Positions 33,183 through 47,300 of a stretch of DNA of 64,000 nt are shown piece by piece (the first letter of the stretch is position 1; each line of letters begins with the position of its first letter). The stretch is from Opeltia flavorubescens (taxonomy: Eukaryota > Ascomycota > Lecanoromycetes > Teloschistales > Teloschistaceae), in NCBI GenBank assembly GCA_000442125.1, contig KE546972.1:456022-520021 (forward strand). Direction: 5' to 3'. The translations under genes and the position numbers were made by a program. The notes below the pieces were generated by a model. That model saw nothing but the letters and a program-made list of their open reading frames with translations, was not told where the DNA came from and made no database searches.

Positions 33183-33338
33183 GATGGAGGCCGAAGTGGA
33201 TGTAGGTGCTTTACACAACAAGCTCCACAAAAAAGATTGAGCTTGCACCATCTCGGGAGACATAGGCTAACCTCTTTAGGCTACCATCGGATACCTTAGT
33301 GGGCTTTGCTGGATCGAGAATTCCGAAACTCCACAGTA

Positions 33339-33366
33339 CTAGCGCAAAAAACCGCCTTTGGGCGGT
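33339..33366 (-). mobile_element. Helitron-like 3' end (hairpin plus CTAG) at the left edge of the A+T-rich island
   Basis: On the minus strand a perfect 6-bp hairpin, ACCGCC-CAAA-GGCGGT (33366 to 33351), is followed by 8 bases and then CTAG (33342-33339) and a T. Helitrons end with a short hairpin about 8-12 bases before CTRR and insert between A and T, which all fits. The A+T-rich island begins immediately on the inner side. No Rep/helicase gene can be recognised in the decayed DNA, and a chance hairpin at this edge is possible. Confidence 0.3.
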
Positions 33367-35086
33367 AATTTTAATTGGATAGTAAAAAAACCTAGTTATA
33401 GTAAAAAAAAAAAACGTATATTTTATATAATAGTTATTTATAAAAATAATAAATTTATTATTTTTTATAATTATATAACTAGGATTTTAATATAAAAAAT
33501 ATTAATAATAATATTATAATAATATAAAAATAATAGTAATAAAATAATTATTTTTAATAATTGTTTTTTTTTAATAGTATATATTAAAAGAAATTAATAT
33601 ATATTTATTTCTATAATATAAAGTATTTTTTTTATAATATATAAATAATATTTTATTTAAAAAGCGTTATTATAAATAAATTAAATTTATATAATTTATA
33701 TATATTAACTATATTTTAACTAGTTAAAAAGTATATAATTATTATATTAATATATAAAAATCTATTTAATTAAATTTTATTATAATAATTTTAATATAAT
33801 TATAAATAAATTAATTTATATATAATTTAAATAAAATCTTAAATTTAATTTTTAGCTATTACTACCGCTAATATTATTATATATTTTAATCGCCTATTTT
33901 TAATAATAAATCTAAAGTTAATTATTTTAAATTATACTTCGAGCTATAAAAAATAAAATATATAAAAATATATTTTAGATTTTTAATTAAAATTCGAAAA
34001 ATTTAATAATATAATTATAAAAATATAATTGTAGTAATATATTTTATTATATCCTTTAATAAATATATATTCTAGATTTTAAACTATAATATAAATATTT
34101 TTAAATAAATATATAGTAAATAAATATACTATAAATAAATATATTATAAATTTCTAAATTAAAAAATAAAAAACTAATATATTATAATAATAGAGTAATT
34201 ATAATAATAAATTCTTTTTTTAATTTTTAAATTCTATTTTAATTATAGATTTTTTTTTTATATTAAAATAAACTAAAACTAAAATTAAATTTTATATAAA
34301 AAATATTTTTCTTTTATATATTAATATTAATTAATATAGAATCGTTTTATATAAAAGAATTTATAATAAAATTCTTTTAGTTTATTCGAATAACTAAATT
34401 ATAATATTTATTAAATTTATATACTATAGTATATAAATTATTAAAAATAATATTATTTTCAATTTTAAAAAAAGTCCTTTTATCCTTTATACTAATTTTC
34501 GGAAAAATATTACTAAATATAATTTACGATAATAGATAATTTAGAGAATATTATAATTTAATATATTATAAATAATTTAATTTAATCGATCTTTTTTTAT
34601 ATTATAAATATATATTTAAAAAATAAATATAAAAATTTATTAAAAAAATCTTTAATTATTAAACTATTAATTTAAATTTTTTAAATTTCTTTAAATTATT
34701 ATATAATTTATAATCCGCTATAGTTTTTATATAAATAAAATTCTATAAATATTTTTTAATATATTAAATATATAATACTAATTTATTTAATTTATTATAT
34801 AGTTTTTTTATAATTATTAATATATAATTTTTATAATTAAAAATATATTTATCGAGCTTTTTATAAAAAAAAAAAACTGTAAAATTAATAAAACCCATTT
34901 CGTATTTTTTAAAAGCGATTTTTTTTAAAACCGAGGTATTTTTAAACTCGAAAATATCTATAATTTTTTTATACTTCTCGGGTTATTTATTAAAAACTGC
35001 CGCTTTTTATTATAAATTAATAACTCGGCTTTTTATAATCTTTATTTTAATTATAATAGAACGGGTTTTATTAAATATATCTTTTT

Positions 35087-35381
35087 TATAATATACTAGG
35101 TACAATTAAACCAATTTAGAAGCGTAAACTACTATAAAAGAACTATTTATAGCGTATATATTCAAATATATTAAAGAATTAACTTTTATTTTTTAATAGA
35201 AAGTAAAAGGGATTATTATATACCTAAAAATATATTTACTTTATATTAAGTGGTAATTATTTAAATAATCCCGCTTAGATTTTTTAAAAAACCCGTTATA
35301 TATAATTTAATATATTATTTTTATAATATAATTTTTACCTAGAGTTTAAATACTAACTACTTCTATAATTTAATAGTAATA
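35087..35381 (-). repeat. LTR copy A (3' LTR) of the Ty3/Gypsy fossil
   Basis: About 295 bp matching 44,045-44,338 in the same orientation, starting from a TATAATATACTAGG end. Differences are almost all C/T and G/A. Because the element reads on the minus strand, this left copy is its 3' LTR. Confidence 0.85.
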
Positions 35382-36780
35382 ATTATCTTTTTTTTTAAAA
35401 TATTAACTTTAGTATCGAGGTTTAAAAGTAATTTAAATTATTCGAAATATTTAAATAAATATTTATTAAAAACCGTTTAAAATCTAATAAAAAAAAAAAA
35501 AAAAAATTATTTATAGTAATACTATTAACTATAAAAATAATTATCAGTTTTTATTATTTTTTTACTATTAAAATTCTATTAAAAGCCTATTAAAAGCTTA
35601 TAATATTATATATACTTTATAAATAGAAAAAAAATAAAAAAAATATTATATTACTATTATAGTTAAAAAAATTAAAAACCTTTTTTTATTTAATATATAA
35701 ACTTTATTTTAATATAATATAAAAAAAGTTAATAATCGCGTTAATAGATAAATATAAACTTTTATAAAAATCTTTCCTTTTTTTTTTTATTAATTATTAT
35801 AGGTATTATAATATTTAATAATTTATCTAATAGTAATAAATCCGTTAATAGCGAAGCTTTTAAAAATATTAATAATAAATTTTTTTTATTTTTATATTTA
35901 CTTTTTAATAAATAGAGCCTTTATATAATATTTTAAAATTTAAACAACTATTTAAATTATAAATTTAACTCGATATAAAGCTTTTACTATATAATTATTA
36001 CTTCCGCGCGTTATTAAAGGCTATATTTTTTAATAATAAAATTCTATATATATTATATTAAAAGAAATATATAGGGCTTTTATATTATATATACCGCTAG
36101 AATTATAAAAATATTTAATATTATTTAATAATAAATTTACTAATATATCGGTTATTTTATATTAATTTTATTTAAATTTTTTATTTTATATAATTAATAG
36201 TATAAAAATATTTTAAATATATTTAAAAATATTTAAATATTATTTAAAAATAAAACTTTATACCTTTTATAAATAAAAAACTAATAAAAATAGTTTAGAA
36301 TCTTTAAACTTATAGTTAAAATATAAATTTAATTAATAATTAAACCGAATTACTATTAATTTATAATAATAAACTTTTATATAAAACCCGCTAAAATTTT
36401 ATTAAATAGAAAGATTTTTATTAAAAAATCTATAATTTTAAATAATAAATACGCGAGTTAAAATAAAAAAATAGTATATTATATATAGATTATTAATTAT
36501 TTATATCTATAAAAATTTATTATTTTTTTTATTTAAATTTAAATTTATTTTTTTATAGTTAAAGTTTATTTATAGATTAAAGTAAAAATTTTTTTTTAAA
36601 TTTTTTAATAAAAGAAATTTTATTTTAAAATTTTAAATAATTTAATAATAGATTTTAAAAACTTTTATAAAATTAGAAATTTTATAAATAAATTTATATA
36701 TTTAATCCCGCTTATTTTAACGGCTTTTATATAATATATATTTTTTTATAAAAAAAAAGGTCCGTTTAAACGGTATAAAT

Positions 36781-36806
36781 AAAAAAAAAAAAAAAAAAAA
36801 AAAAAA
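36781..36806 (+). repeat. Run of 26 A residues inside the LTR element
   Basis: A homopolymer of 26 A, preceded by AATAAAT and, 8 bp further back, by the palindrome CCGTTTAAACGG (36,762-36,773). It could be the poly(A) end of an inserted retroposon or slippage in A+T-rich DNA; the sequence does not decide. Confidence 0.7.
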
Positions 36807-37948
36807 TCCGAATCTATAATATTTAATAGCGATAAAAATAAACTTTTATTATATTATAATAAATTATTATTAAATTTTTTACCTTTAATTTATTTATTAT
36901 TAATTTATAGCTAGTATAATAAAATTTTACTATTAAATTTTAATTAATTACTTTTAAATAGAATATTTTTTATAATAGAAGCGGTATTTAATAATTAAAA
37001 ACTTAATTAATAAAATTTAATATAATTTTTATTATTTTTTATATAACCTTTAATAATAGTTTACCCGAATCTAGTACTAGTTAATTTTTTTATTAAATTT
37101 ATTATTAGATTTATATTAGGGTTTTTAATATTATTCTATATATTTTTAAAAGCCGATCTTTTTAATAATTTCGCTTTAAATCAGTTAATAGTTAAATAGT
37201 ATAAGGCGGTAGCCTATTATACCGTTTAATTTTAATAAAAATCTTATTTAAATTTAAAATAATAATTAGTTTTTAATAATAATTTAAAGAGGGTTTTAAA
37301 TAATAACTAGACTAATTAAAAATAGTTTATTTTTATAAAAAAGCCGGCCAGCCTATTAAACCTAATATATTTATATTTATTATATTAAATTCTACTATTT
37401 CTTATTAATTTCTTTTAGCGGTCGCGAGACCTGGTTTTATTAAAGCTCCTAAAGTTAAGTATTAAAGTACCGACTATTATAGGCCGTTCTTTATTATTTA
37501 CCTAACTAAATAATCTATTAAAACTAAAAGCGACTTTAGATTAAATAGAAAAATAAAAATAATAGTTATATTAACGAGTAGAAAAAATATAGTAGAAAGC
37601 GGCTAATCTAGAGGTATAATTTAAAAAAAAGTAGATATAGACCTATAATTTATTTTAATATTATAAGCTATAGGTTTATATTCCGTTCTATTATTTTTAG
37701 ATTAATCTAAAATATATAAAGATTAGTATAGTAATAAAAAACAATTTCGGCTATAATATTTTAAAAACTTTAGCTATAGTATTTTAAAAAAGAGAAAAAT
37801 AAATTAAATAATATTTTTAAAAAAAAAAAACGAATTAAATAATATTTTTTTAATTAAATAATATTATTTTAATTAATAATTCCTTTAAATCTTTAATATT
37901 AATAATATCTTTATAATTATTAATTTTTTTTTATATTAAACTAGTAGT

Positions 37949-38063
37949 AAACTACTAATAGAAATATTAATAAAGGAAACTACTAATAAAAATACTAATA
38001 AAGGGAACTATTAATAGAAATATTAATAAAAAAAACTACTAATAAAAATACTAATAAAAGGAA
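37949..38063 (+). repeat. Decayed minisatellite, about four copies of a 28-30-bp unit
   Basis: The unit is close to AAACTACTAATAGAAATATTAATAAAGG and is repeated about four times with point changes and small length changes. It lies within the interior of the LTR element and may belong to it or to a nested insertion. Confidence 0.75.
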
Positions 38064-38361
38064 TATAAAAAAGGATATATATAATAAAAAAAGAGAAATT
38101 ACTTTTAATATAGAATTTCTATTTTTTAAACTATCTATTTTATTAATTAAATAAAGTAATCTAATATTATAAAAAGGGCTTTAAAGTTTTTAAATTCTAA
38201 AAACTTTAAAAATATTTAAAATTTCTAAAATATTAAAAACTTTAAAGAATAATATTATTTTTTATCGCTATATAGTTATTAATAAAATTATTAATAAAGT
38301 TTTATTAGTTAACTAGGCTAATATAAAAAAGTAAACCGAGAGTTTATTAATATAAAAAAAC

Positions 38362-38461
38362 GCGGTAAATTATAGAATAAAAAAGTATAGCGAGTTATAG
38401 AATAAAAAAATATAGTAAATTATAGAATAGAAAAATATAATAAGTTATAAAATAATATATA
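38362..38461 (+). repeat. Decayed minisatellite, about four copies of a 25-bp unit
   Basis: The unit is similar to GTAAATTATAGAATA followed by an A-rich part and TATA, in about four degenerate copies. It lies 0.3 kb from the previous repeat. Confidence 0.65.
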
Positions 38462-41400
38462 GAAATATAGTATAAAAAAATTAAATAGAATATAACTATT
38501 AATAAATATTTATTTTATTAAATAAACTCGATTTTTAATTTAATAAATTTTATTTACTATTTTAAATTTATTTTTTATTTATATTTAATAAATTTTTTTT
38601 AAATAAATTAATTAATTTTTAAAAATTTAATATAAAATTTATTATTTACGTTATTTTTTTTTATATTTATTTTTAAATAGAAATAATATTATTTAAATCT
38701 ATAAAAAGTCTATTAAAAATTTTAAAAGAAATAGCGGCTAATATAATTAAAATATTTAATTTTTTTTTTTATATTTTTTTAATAATTCTTTATAGTTTTA
38801 ATTAAATTTTTTTACTAGATTCCCGGTATTTACTAGGTCTGATTTCGGCTATTATAAATTATATTTTTTTAGTTAACCTATCTAGCTAATTAAATATTAT
38901 TTTATTTTATCTTTAAATTTTTTAATATACTTATTTAGAATTATTTTTATTTTTTATTCTAACTTATTATTTATAAACTCCGGAAATAAATATTAAAAAA
39001 CTTTTTATTTTTTTTTTATTAATATTTTTCTAGTAAAAAAATATAAAAAATATTATAGATATATAAATTAAATAATAATAGTAGTTTATATATTTAGAAA
39101 TTAATATATTTTTTAATATAATATAATCCGGTATAATAATAAAAAAATTTTTTAAATAGTTTTTTTAATTTTAAATTTTTTAATAATAAAAATATTATAT
39201 TATTTAAATTAAACTTTATATTTATATAAAAATAATTATAATATTTTACCTATTTTTTTTATACTTTTTACTATTTTTAGTTTAGTTTTTTATATAATTC
39301 TATTAGTTCTTCTATATATTTTTTTACTATTAATATACTAGCTTTATAGGCTTTTTCTTTAAAAATATTATTTATAACGTTAAACTTTAAATCGAGGTAT
39401 ATTCTAATTATTAAAAAAAACGGTATTTTACTAATAATAGAATAGATACTATTATTATATATAAATTCTATAATAGAAAAAATTTTCGTTTAATTAAATT
39501 ACTCTTTATTTAAATAAATTCGAAGATAATATTTTAATAATTAGTTTTAGCGTTTTATTTAACTATTTATTTATAAATAGAAAATAGTATTTAACTTTTT
39601 TTTTATTTTTAAGCGGTAGTAGATTTTAGACTAGAATTCGCTTATAAATAATAAATTTTTATTATTAATAATACCTTTTAAAGTAATTCTTTTATAAATT
39701 ATTATTTTGAAAAATAAATCTATAAATTTTACTATATTAATTATTTTTATATATAGAATATATATAATTATTTTCGAATACTAGTTTATTATTATTAATA
39801 TAGTATTAATTATATTTATACAATATTTCGACGATAATAATCCTATTATAAAATCTAAAGTAATTTTTTAATATAGATCGTTAGGAATAAAAAGAAACTA
39901 TAGCTTATTATATAATTTATACCGATATATTTTTATATATTAATAAATATTATATATTTATATATATTCTTTAATCTTTTTATTTAGATTAAATTATTAA
40001 TATTAATAATAAAGTAGTTTTATTATCCGCTCTATTTTAAAATACTTAATTAAAAGGTTATTATAATATTTTATTATAAATTTTATATAAATAATAAAAT
40101 CTTTTAAAATATATAAAAATTTATAAAATAGTAATTTACCTTTTATTTTTAAACTTTATAATCTGGTTTTTATATATTTAAAATTCTTTTTATAAGCGCT
40201 TTTAATATTATATTTTTTAATAATAATAAAATTGTTATTTTATTAAAATTATAAAATTATTTTTTTTATATTTATTAAATTATTATTATAAGCTGTTTCG
40301 CTAAAAATAATATCTTTTATTATTGAATATAGGATGTATTATTTATAACTAATTATTTTAATAATAGAATTTATTATATTTTTTTTATTAAAAGGTAGAT
40401 TTTTCTTTTATAAATTTTTAATAGGGCCTCTATAGAGTATTATCGGCGTTAATATACTACGAGATTTTTAAACCGGTAAACTATTATTAAATTTTCTAAA
40501 AGTATTAACCTTTAATAAAAAATTTTTAAATTTTTTTTTATATCCTTTATATAAATATACTATTTTTATTTTTTTTACTACCGTTAGTATAAATAATATA
40601 TTATTAGTAAAAAATAACTTTTATTATAATATAAGTATTATTATTAAAATTTTAAGGTTAACTTTTTAATAATCTAGTTTTTTTAATAAAAAATCTACTA
40701 AATTCGATTTTCTAGTTTAATAGAAGATTTTAAAATTTATAGCTACTAATTTTATAATTTAACGCTATTATCTATTATTAAATTATTTAATATATATAAA
40801 TCTTTTTAAATTATTATAATTTAATTATATTTTAACGATATATTAAGCTTTTTTAAAATAATACCGCTATTATTTAAAGATTTTAATAATAATAAATAGC
40901 TTTTAATTATAGATTTTATAGTTTTATTTAGCCGTTATTATTTTTTTCAACTAGAAAACTATTAGGTAGTAGATACTATTATTATTTAGTTAAATTATAA
41001 TATTAGAAATATTAAAATTTAAAATATTTATTTTAATTTAAATTTTATATATTAAATCGAAATATTTTAATAATAATACTATAATAAAAACTTTTTTTAA
41101 TTTTTTAAAGGCTTTTTAAACGGTATTATTCTATTTTAATAATTTAATTTTTTATTAATCTTTATATTAATTAATAAATTAATTATAAATATTATAATCT
41201 TTAAATAATATTTAATAAATTGCTAATAGAAATTTATTAGATTTAAAAATATTTAAATATCTTTATATAATTTTAGAATAGACTAATTTTAAATTATACT
41301 TATCCTTTTAAAATTTATTTCTACTCCTTCGAATAATATAATATATTTTAGAAATTCTAGCTATTCTATATTAAATATATATTTCTTTAGATTTAAAAAT

Positions 41401-44044
41401 AACTAGTATTTATAAAGCCGGTATAAGATTATACGAATATACTTCTAGTATTCCTTTTTAAAATCTAAATATACTAGAATATTATTTAGATATATTATAT
41501 AAAAAATATTATCTATTTCTACTAATACTTTATTAATATATATTTAAAAAATTATAAAGATATTTATTAAATTAAAAAATATAATAAAGTATTTAAAATA
41601 TCTATATTTAATATAAAATACTATTTTCTATTTATCTCTTTATTTAATTCTAATCTAGTAATAGATATTATATATATTTATTTTTATAAATCTTTTTACG
41701 CTATATAAACGGTCTAAAGTTTTAGTAATTAATAGAAACGGATACCGATTTTTAATTATTATTATATTTAAATTATAGTAATTTATATATAAATATAATC
41801 TATTATTTTTCTTTAATATAAATAAAATAAAAGCTTTTATAAACGAGATTAAATATTAAATCTAGCTTTTTTTAAAAGTTTTTTTAAAATATTAATATAA
41901 TTCCTTTAATTTATTATTTAATAGGTTATATATTAGTTTATATAATAGCTTTTTACTTTTTATTAAATTAATAATATAATTACTAGATTTTAATTAAAAT
42001 AACTTATTTAATTCTATTATAAAAAATATAAATTTAAAGCTTTTAATCTAATATAAAATTTTTATATTATTAATATCGACTAGATTTTTTACTACTAATA
42101 CTATTAAAATATATATAATAAAGCGTATTTTAAAAAATTATTTAAAAATTTAAAGGCGGTTTATTTATATTCGATTAATTTTAATAGGAAAATATTACTT
42201 TATAATCTATATATTAATAAATAAATTAGTTTTATAAATTTTTAAAATATTTAAAATTATATTATATTCGTTTAAATTAATAGTATAAAAAAAAATAATA
42301 AAAATTATTTATTTTATATTTTAACTATTAATATAAATTTATTTAAAATTATAGGTTTTATAATAATAATACTATTAATTTCGGAGCTAGTTTAATATAA
42401 AATAACTAGTATCTATTAAAATAAAGCTTTATTCTACTATTTTAATTTACGAGATATAGTTAATATTTAACCCTATATTTAATAGTATAGAAGTTTTTTT
42501 AATTTAATTATTTATATAAAATTAAGATACTATTTTAATTTCTTTTATTATTTTAATTAAACGATATTTAAACATTAAAATTTTATTTAAATTTAATTAT
42601 TTTTTAAAATTATATTAGAATCTTTATTAGCGCTAGATTTAATATTTTTAATAGATATTTTCTTTATTAACTTTTTTATATAAAGATAATTAATAAAATA
42701 ATAATCTTTTTTATAATAATTATAATATTTTATTTAGTTTAAATCCTTTAAATTAATATTTTTACTATTTTTTAATCCTATAAAAAGCCTGTTATAGGGT
42801 TTATAATTATTATATTTTCGTTTATCCTTTATATAACTACTATAAAGTTTTTTTAAAATTTAACTATTTTAGCTACTTTAATTTAAAAAAAAGAGCTTTT
42901 TATAGAAGGTTCTTATATTAGTACTTTTTATAATACCTTTTATATAAATTATTAAAGTTATTTATTTATTTTTTATTTTATTTTTAAATATATATTTAAA
43001 TTAATATATTAATATTTAAATATCGCGTTTAAATTTTATAATAAAATTTATTATATACTATTTTTTTAATAATTCTAGTAACTAATTTTTAAACGTTTTT
43101 ATTTAGTTATAAAATTTTTATAATATTATTATATTTTATTCTAACGTATAATATTTTAATAAAAAGTTTAAAAATTAGCTTTTTTTATTTAATAAAAGAT
43201 TAAGTAGTTATTTATAAAAATTAGGCTAGTTTATATTAATTCCATTCGTTTTTATATACTAAGTTTATTATATTAAAGGGTTACTCTTTAATAATAATAT
43301 AATAAATCGAATTTTTATTTTATTTATTAAAAATAAATTTTATAATAATTTAAATATTATATTTATTTATAATACTTATATCTAATAACTAGTAAAACTA
43401 TTTTTTAGCGGATAGTCTAATAAAAAGGCTAGCTTAATATTTTTTAATTTTATAATAATAAAAGGTTTAGTACTAATAAATAGAATAATAAAAATAAATA
43501 TATTAATAGATATATAAAACTTTTAAAATATTATTTAAATTTATTAATAAACTATTCTAGTTTTTTTAAAACGATAAATATATTTAATAGCTCTTTTTAT
43601 TTTATATTTTAAATTTTTAATCTTTTATTCTATTTACGCGTTTAAAAAAATATTTAAAAAATTATTATTATTATAACTACTATTAAAACTAGATAGTAAA
43701 AGAGATAGAATTATATTATATATTAGCTTTTTACTTTTATAATAACGAGTATTAGAACCCGACGTCGGCTTTATTAAAAAAATACTACTATTTTATTATA
43801 ATCCCGCGGTATTATTAGATAGTTTTATAATATACTCGTTTTAAAAAATCGTTAAATTAATTATACTAGAAAATCCGTCTATTAAATTTATACGTATAGT
43901 TTTTAATTAAATATTTAGATTTTAGAAATTAGTAATTATATTATTATTATTATTCCTATTTTTATTATAACCGCGAGCTTTTTTAATAGATATTTTTAAT
44001 AATAATTCGGGCCTTTAAATATAAAAAAAAAAAAGAATTAGAAT

Positions 44045-44338
44045 TATAATATACTAGGTATAATTAAATTAATTTAGAAGCGTTAACTATTATAGAAAAA
44101 CTATTTATAATATATATATTTAAATATATTAAAGAACTAATTTTTACTTTTTAATAAAAAGTAAAAGGGATTATTATATACCTAAAAATATATTTATTTT
44201 ATACTAGATAGTAATTATTTAAATAACCCCGTTTAGGTTTTTTAAAAAGCCCGCTGTATATAATTTAATATATTATCTTTATTATATAATTTCCACCTGG
44301 GGTTTAAATACTAACTGTTTTTATAATTTAATGGTAAT
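44045..44338 (-). repeat. LTR copy B (5' LTR) of the Ty3/Gypsy fossil
   Basis: About 294 bp, the partner of copy A. It retains a few more C and G residues (for example CCACCTGGGG near 44,292), so the two copies were mutated independently. No clear target-site duplication was found around the pair. Confidence 0.85.
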
Positions 44339-47300
44339 ATTTTTAATTATAGTTAATAATAATAATCGAAGCTTTTAAATTATTTTTTAAATATAAACCA
44401 CCTTTTTTTATAATTAAAATTAGAAACTTTTCTATTATATTTTTAAAATTAAATATATTTAATTTTTTTTTAATTAATAAAGTTTTATAGTTTTTAAAGC
44501 TAATATTATTTTTTATTAACTAAAATTAGATTAAAAAATCTTTTTATAAATATAATAATAGTATTATCTTTTTAGTATTTTAATAAAAAGCTATTTTTAG
44601 TTTTTTAATATTATTATTTATAAAAATTATATATTTATAATTTTTATTTTAAAATTTTTTAAATTTTATAAATATTATAATTTTAGTAATAGTCTTAAAT
44701 TTCGATTTTTACTTTTTTTAAAATTTCGTAAAAAATACTCTATAAATAAAAACGGATATATTAAATACTTTAATATTTTTATTATAACTGCCTCTAGCAG
44801 TAAACCTATTTCTAGTAGCTTTTAGTTTTTTAATATTAAAGCTAGTTATAGTAAAGCTATTAAATATAATATATTTTTTATCTATTATAGAAAAATAAAA
44901 TAAAATTAATAAATTAGAATTTTAAAAAATAGATTATTTTAGTTTAAAAATAATAATAACGAAAATTGTATAAATATATAAAAGTAATAAAAATTAAAAT
45001 TATATAAATAATAGAAATTAAACGCGGAATAATAATAAAAAAGTATATTATAAAATAAATATAATAAAATTTAGATTAATAAAAATAGAAAAATTAATAT
45101 TAAAATTAATTTTAAATTAATAATAAAAAATTTAATTTTATAAAAATTTTTTAAAAATATAACTTTATATATTTAAATAAATAGAGAAAAATATTTTATT
45201 TAATAAAATACTATAAATTTTTTTAATTAATATAATCTAGCGATTATAATATATTAATAATATAAATCTAGAATATTTTCGCTAGAATATATAAATAAAA
45301 ATATAAATAAATAAAAATAAAAAATTTTAAATTCCTATAATAAATATTAAATATATTTCTAAATATATTTTAAATCTAGTATTTATAATAGATAATAATA
45401 TTAGATAATAGGCCTATTCTATTTATTTTTTTTATTCTATCTATTCTATATTATATTTATAGAATCTATTAACCGTTTTTTTATAAATAAAAGCTAAAAA
45501 AATATATAATACTTTTTTAAAATCCTTTAACCCCGAATTTAAAAAGTATAAATATTTTAATATTTTTTTTTTAATTTTTTAAAATTATTTTTTTTTATAT
45601 TTTTAAAATTTTTATAAATTAGTATTTTATTATAAATATTCAATAATTTTTATTATATATTTTTTATACTAATTCTATTTAAAATAATATTTTAAAATAT
45701 TTTAATTTTTATTATAAAATTAATATAATATATTAGAATTATATTAATTATAAATAATTATCTAGAATATATTACGGTAAAAGAAGAATTTATATTTTAT
45801 ATAATATTTTTTAAGCTCGAATTTTTTTTATATTCTATATAACCTTTTAAATATCGTTAAACGCTAAAAAAATTAATTAAAATAAAAATTTTTTTAAAAA
45901 AAACTTTTAAATAATCCCGAATTTTATAAAAATCCCGGAGTTATATATTCGAGGGTATTTTAAATAAATTGTTAATATAGTTTTACTATTATAAATATAT
46001 TAAAATAGATATTAATATAAATAAAAAATATACCTTTATATTTCTAATAGTTTTATTTTTATAATTTTTTATATTATTAAAAATTTTAAATTTAATTATT
46101 TAATTTATAATAAAATCGATATTAAATTTATTATTATAGTATTCTATTATAATTTTCTACTATAAAGTATTTATAAAAAATAAAAAATAGTTCTATTTAA
46201 TTTTTTAATCGATTCTCCTTTAAAAATCTAACTTTTTCGCGGCTATTTTAGCGTTAACTATTATTTTTTTCGAATTTTTCTTTTTACGCTTTTAAATCCG
46301 TAGTTTATTCTATTTATCGGTTATTTATTATTCTAATAAAAATAATACTAGTAGCTATTAATCTTACTATTTTTTTAATTAATTATTATTTTTATTTATA
46401 AAATTTAAATTTAAGCTATTAAATTAAATATAAAAGTAAAAATATAAATTAATATTAATTTAATTTAAATTATTAAATATATAGCTCAATAATAAAAAAA
46501 TACAACCGTTTATATAAAAAGTTTTTAAAAAGTTTTATTAAATAATAATAATCGATTAAAATCTTATTAATATAATAATAAAATATTTAAATATATAAAT
46601 AAAATTATTAATAAAAATAAATAAATTCGCTTTAATAAGTATAAAAATTAAAATAAAAACAAGTAGATAATAAAAATAAAATAAAAGAATAGAATTAAAA
46701 AATACGAGACTTTAAATAATAAAAAACTAAAAATTAAAATTTTAAAATTCTATAAAATAGATTATAATTATAGTATATATAATTTTTATTAAATAGATTT
46801 ATAAATTATATTTTATTTTTTTTAAAAAATCTATATTAATTATTTTTTATTATATTTATATTTTTAAATTTTTATTACTGTAATTATATTATATTAAATT
46901 TTATAAAAATATATTTATATTTTATTTATATTATAATAATTGCTTTTATTATACGATTTAATTTTTATTTTATAGTATAAATTTTAAAAATATATTTAAA
47001 AATAATATAGCTCTAAAACGTTTATAATTTAAAAATAATAATAAATTTAAAATAGCTTTTAATTTAAACTAGCCTAATAATTATAATAATATTTTTATAA
47101 ATTTAAATATTATATAAATAGTAAATAATATTTTTAATTTTTATTATAAAAAATATAGCTAAAATTAAAAATTAAATTATAAAAAATAATATTATTAAAA
47201 TTAAACTACCGTTTAATATCGATTTTAAAAAAATATCGTAAACCGATTAATATAAAACTTTTTTATCTATTTTTATAGATATAAATCTAGTATTACTTTT

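Larger units (their letters stand above)
35087..44338 (-). mobile_element. Fossil Ty3/Gypsy LTR retrotransposon
   Basis: The element spans about 9.25 kb between two direct repeats (LTRs) and is read on the minus strand. Its interior shows the order gag-pol, with a reverse transcriptase and RNase H region recognisable at about 40.9-41.95 kb by conserved spacing of Ty3/Gypsy landmarks, including the catalytic YxDD region near 41.48 kb. The integrase part would lie to its left (lower coordinates). The element is thoroughly broken, with breaks throughout all coding parts. The interior is longer than usual, so a second insertion may be nested in it, for example around 36.8-38.5 kb. The age cannot be judged from LTR divergence because RIP changes far exceed neutral drift; it is old enough to be fully silenced. 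Confidence 0.75.
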
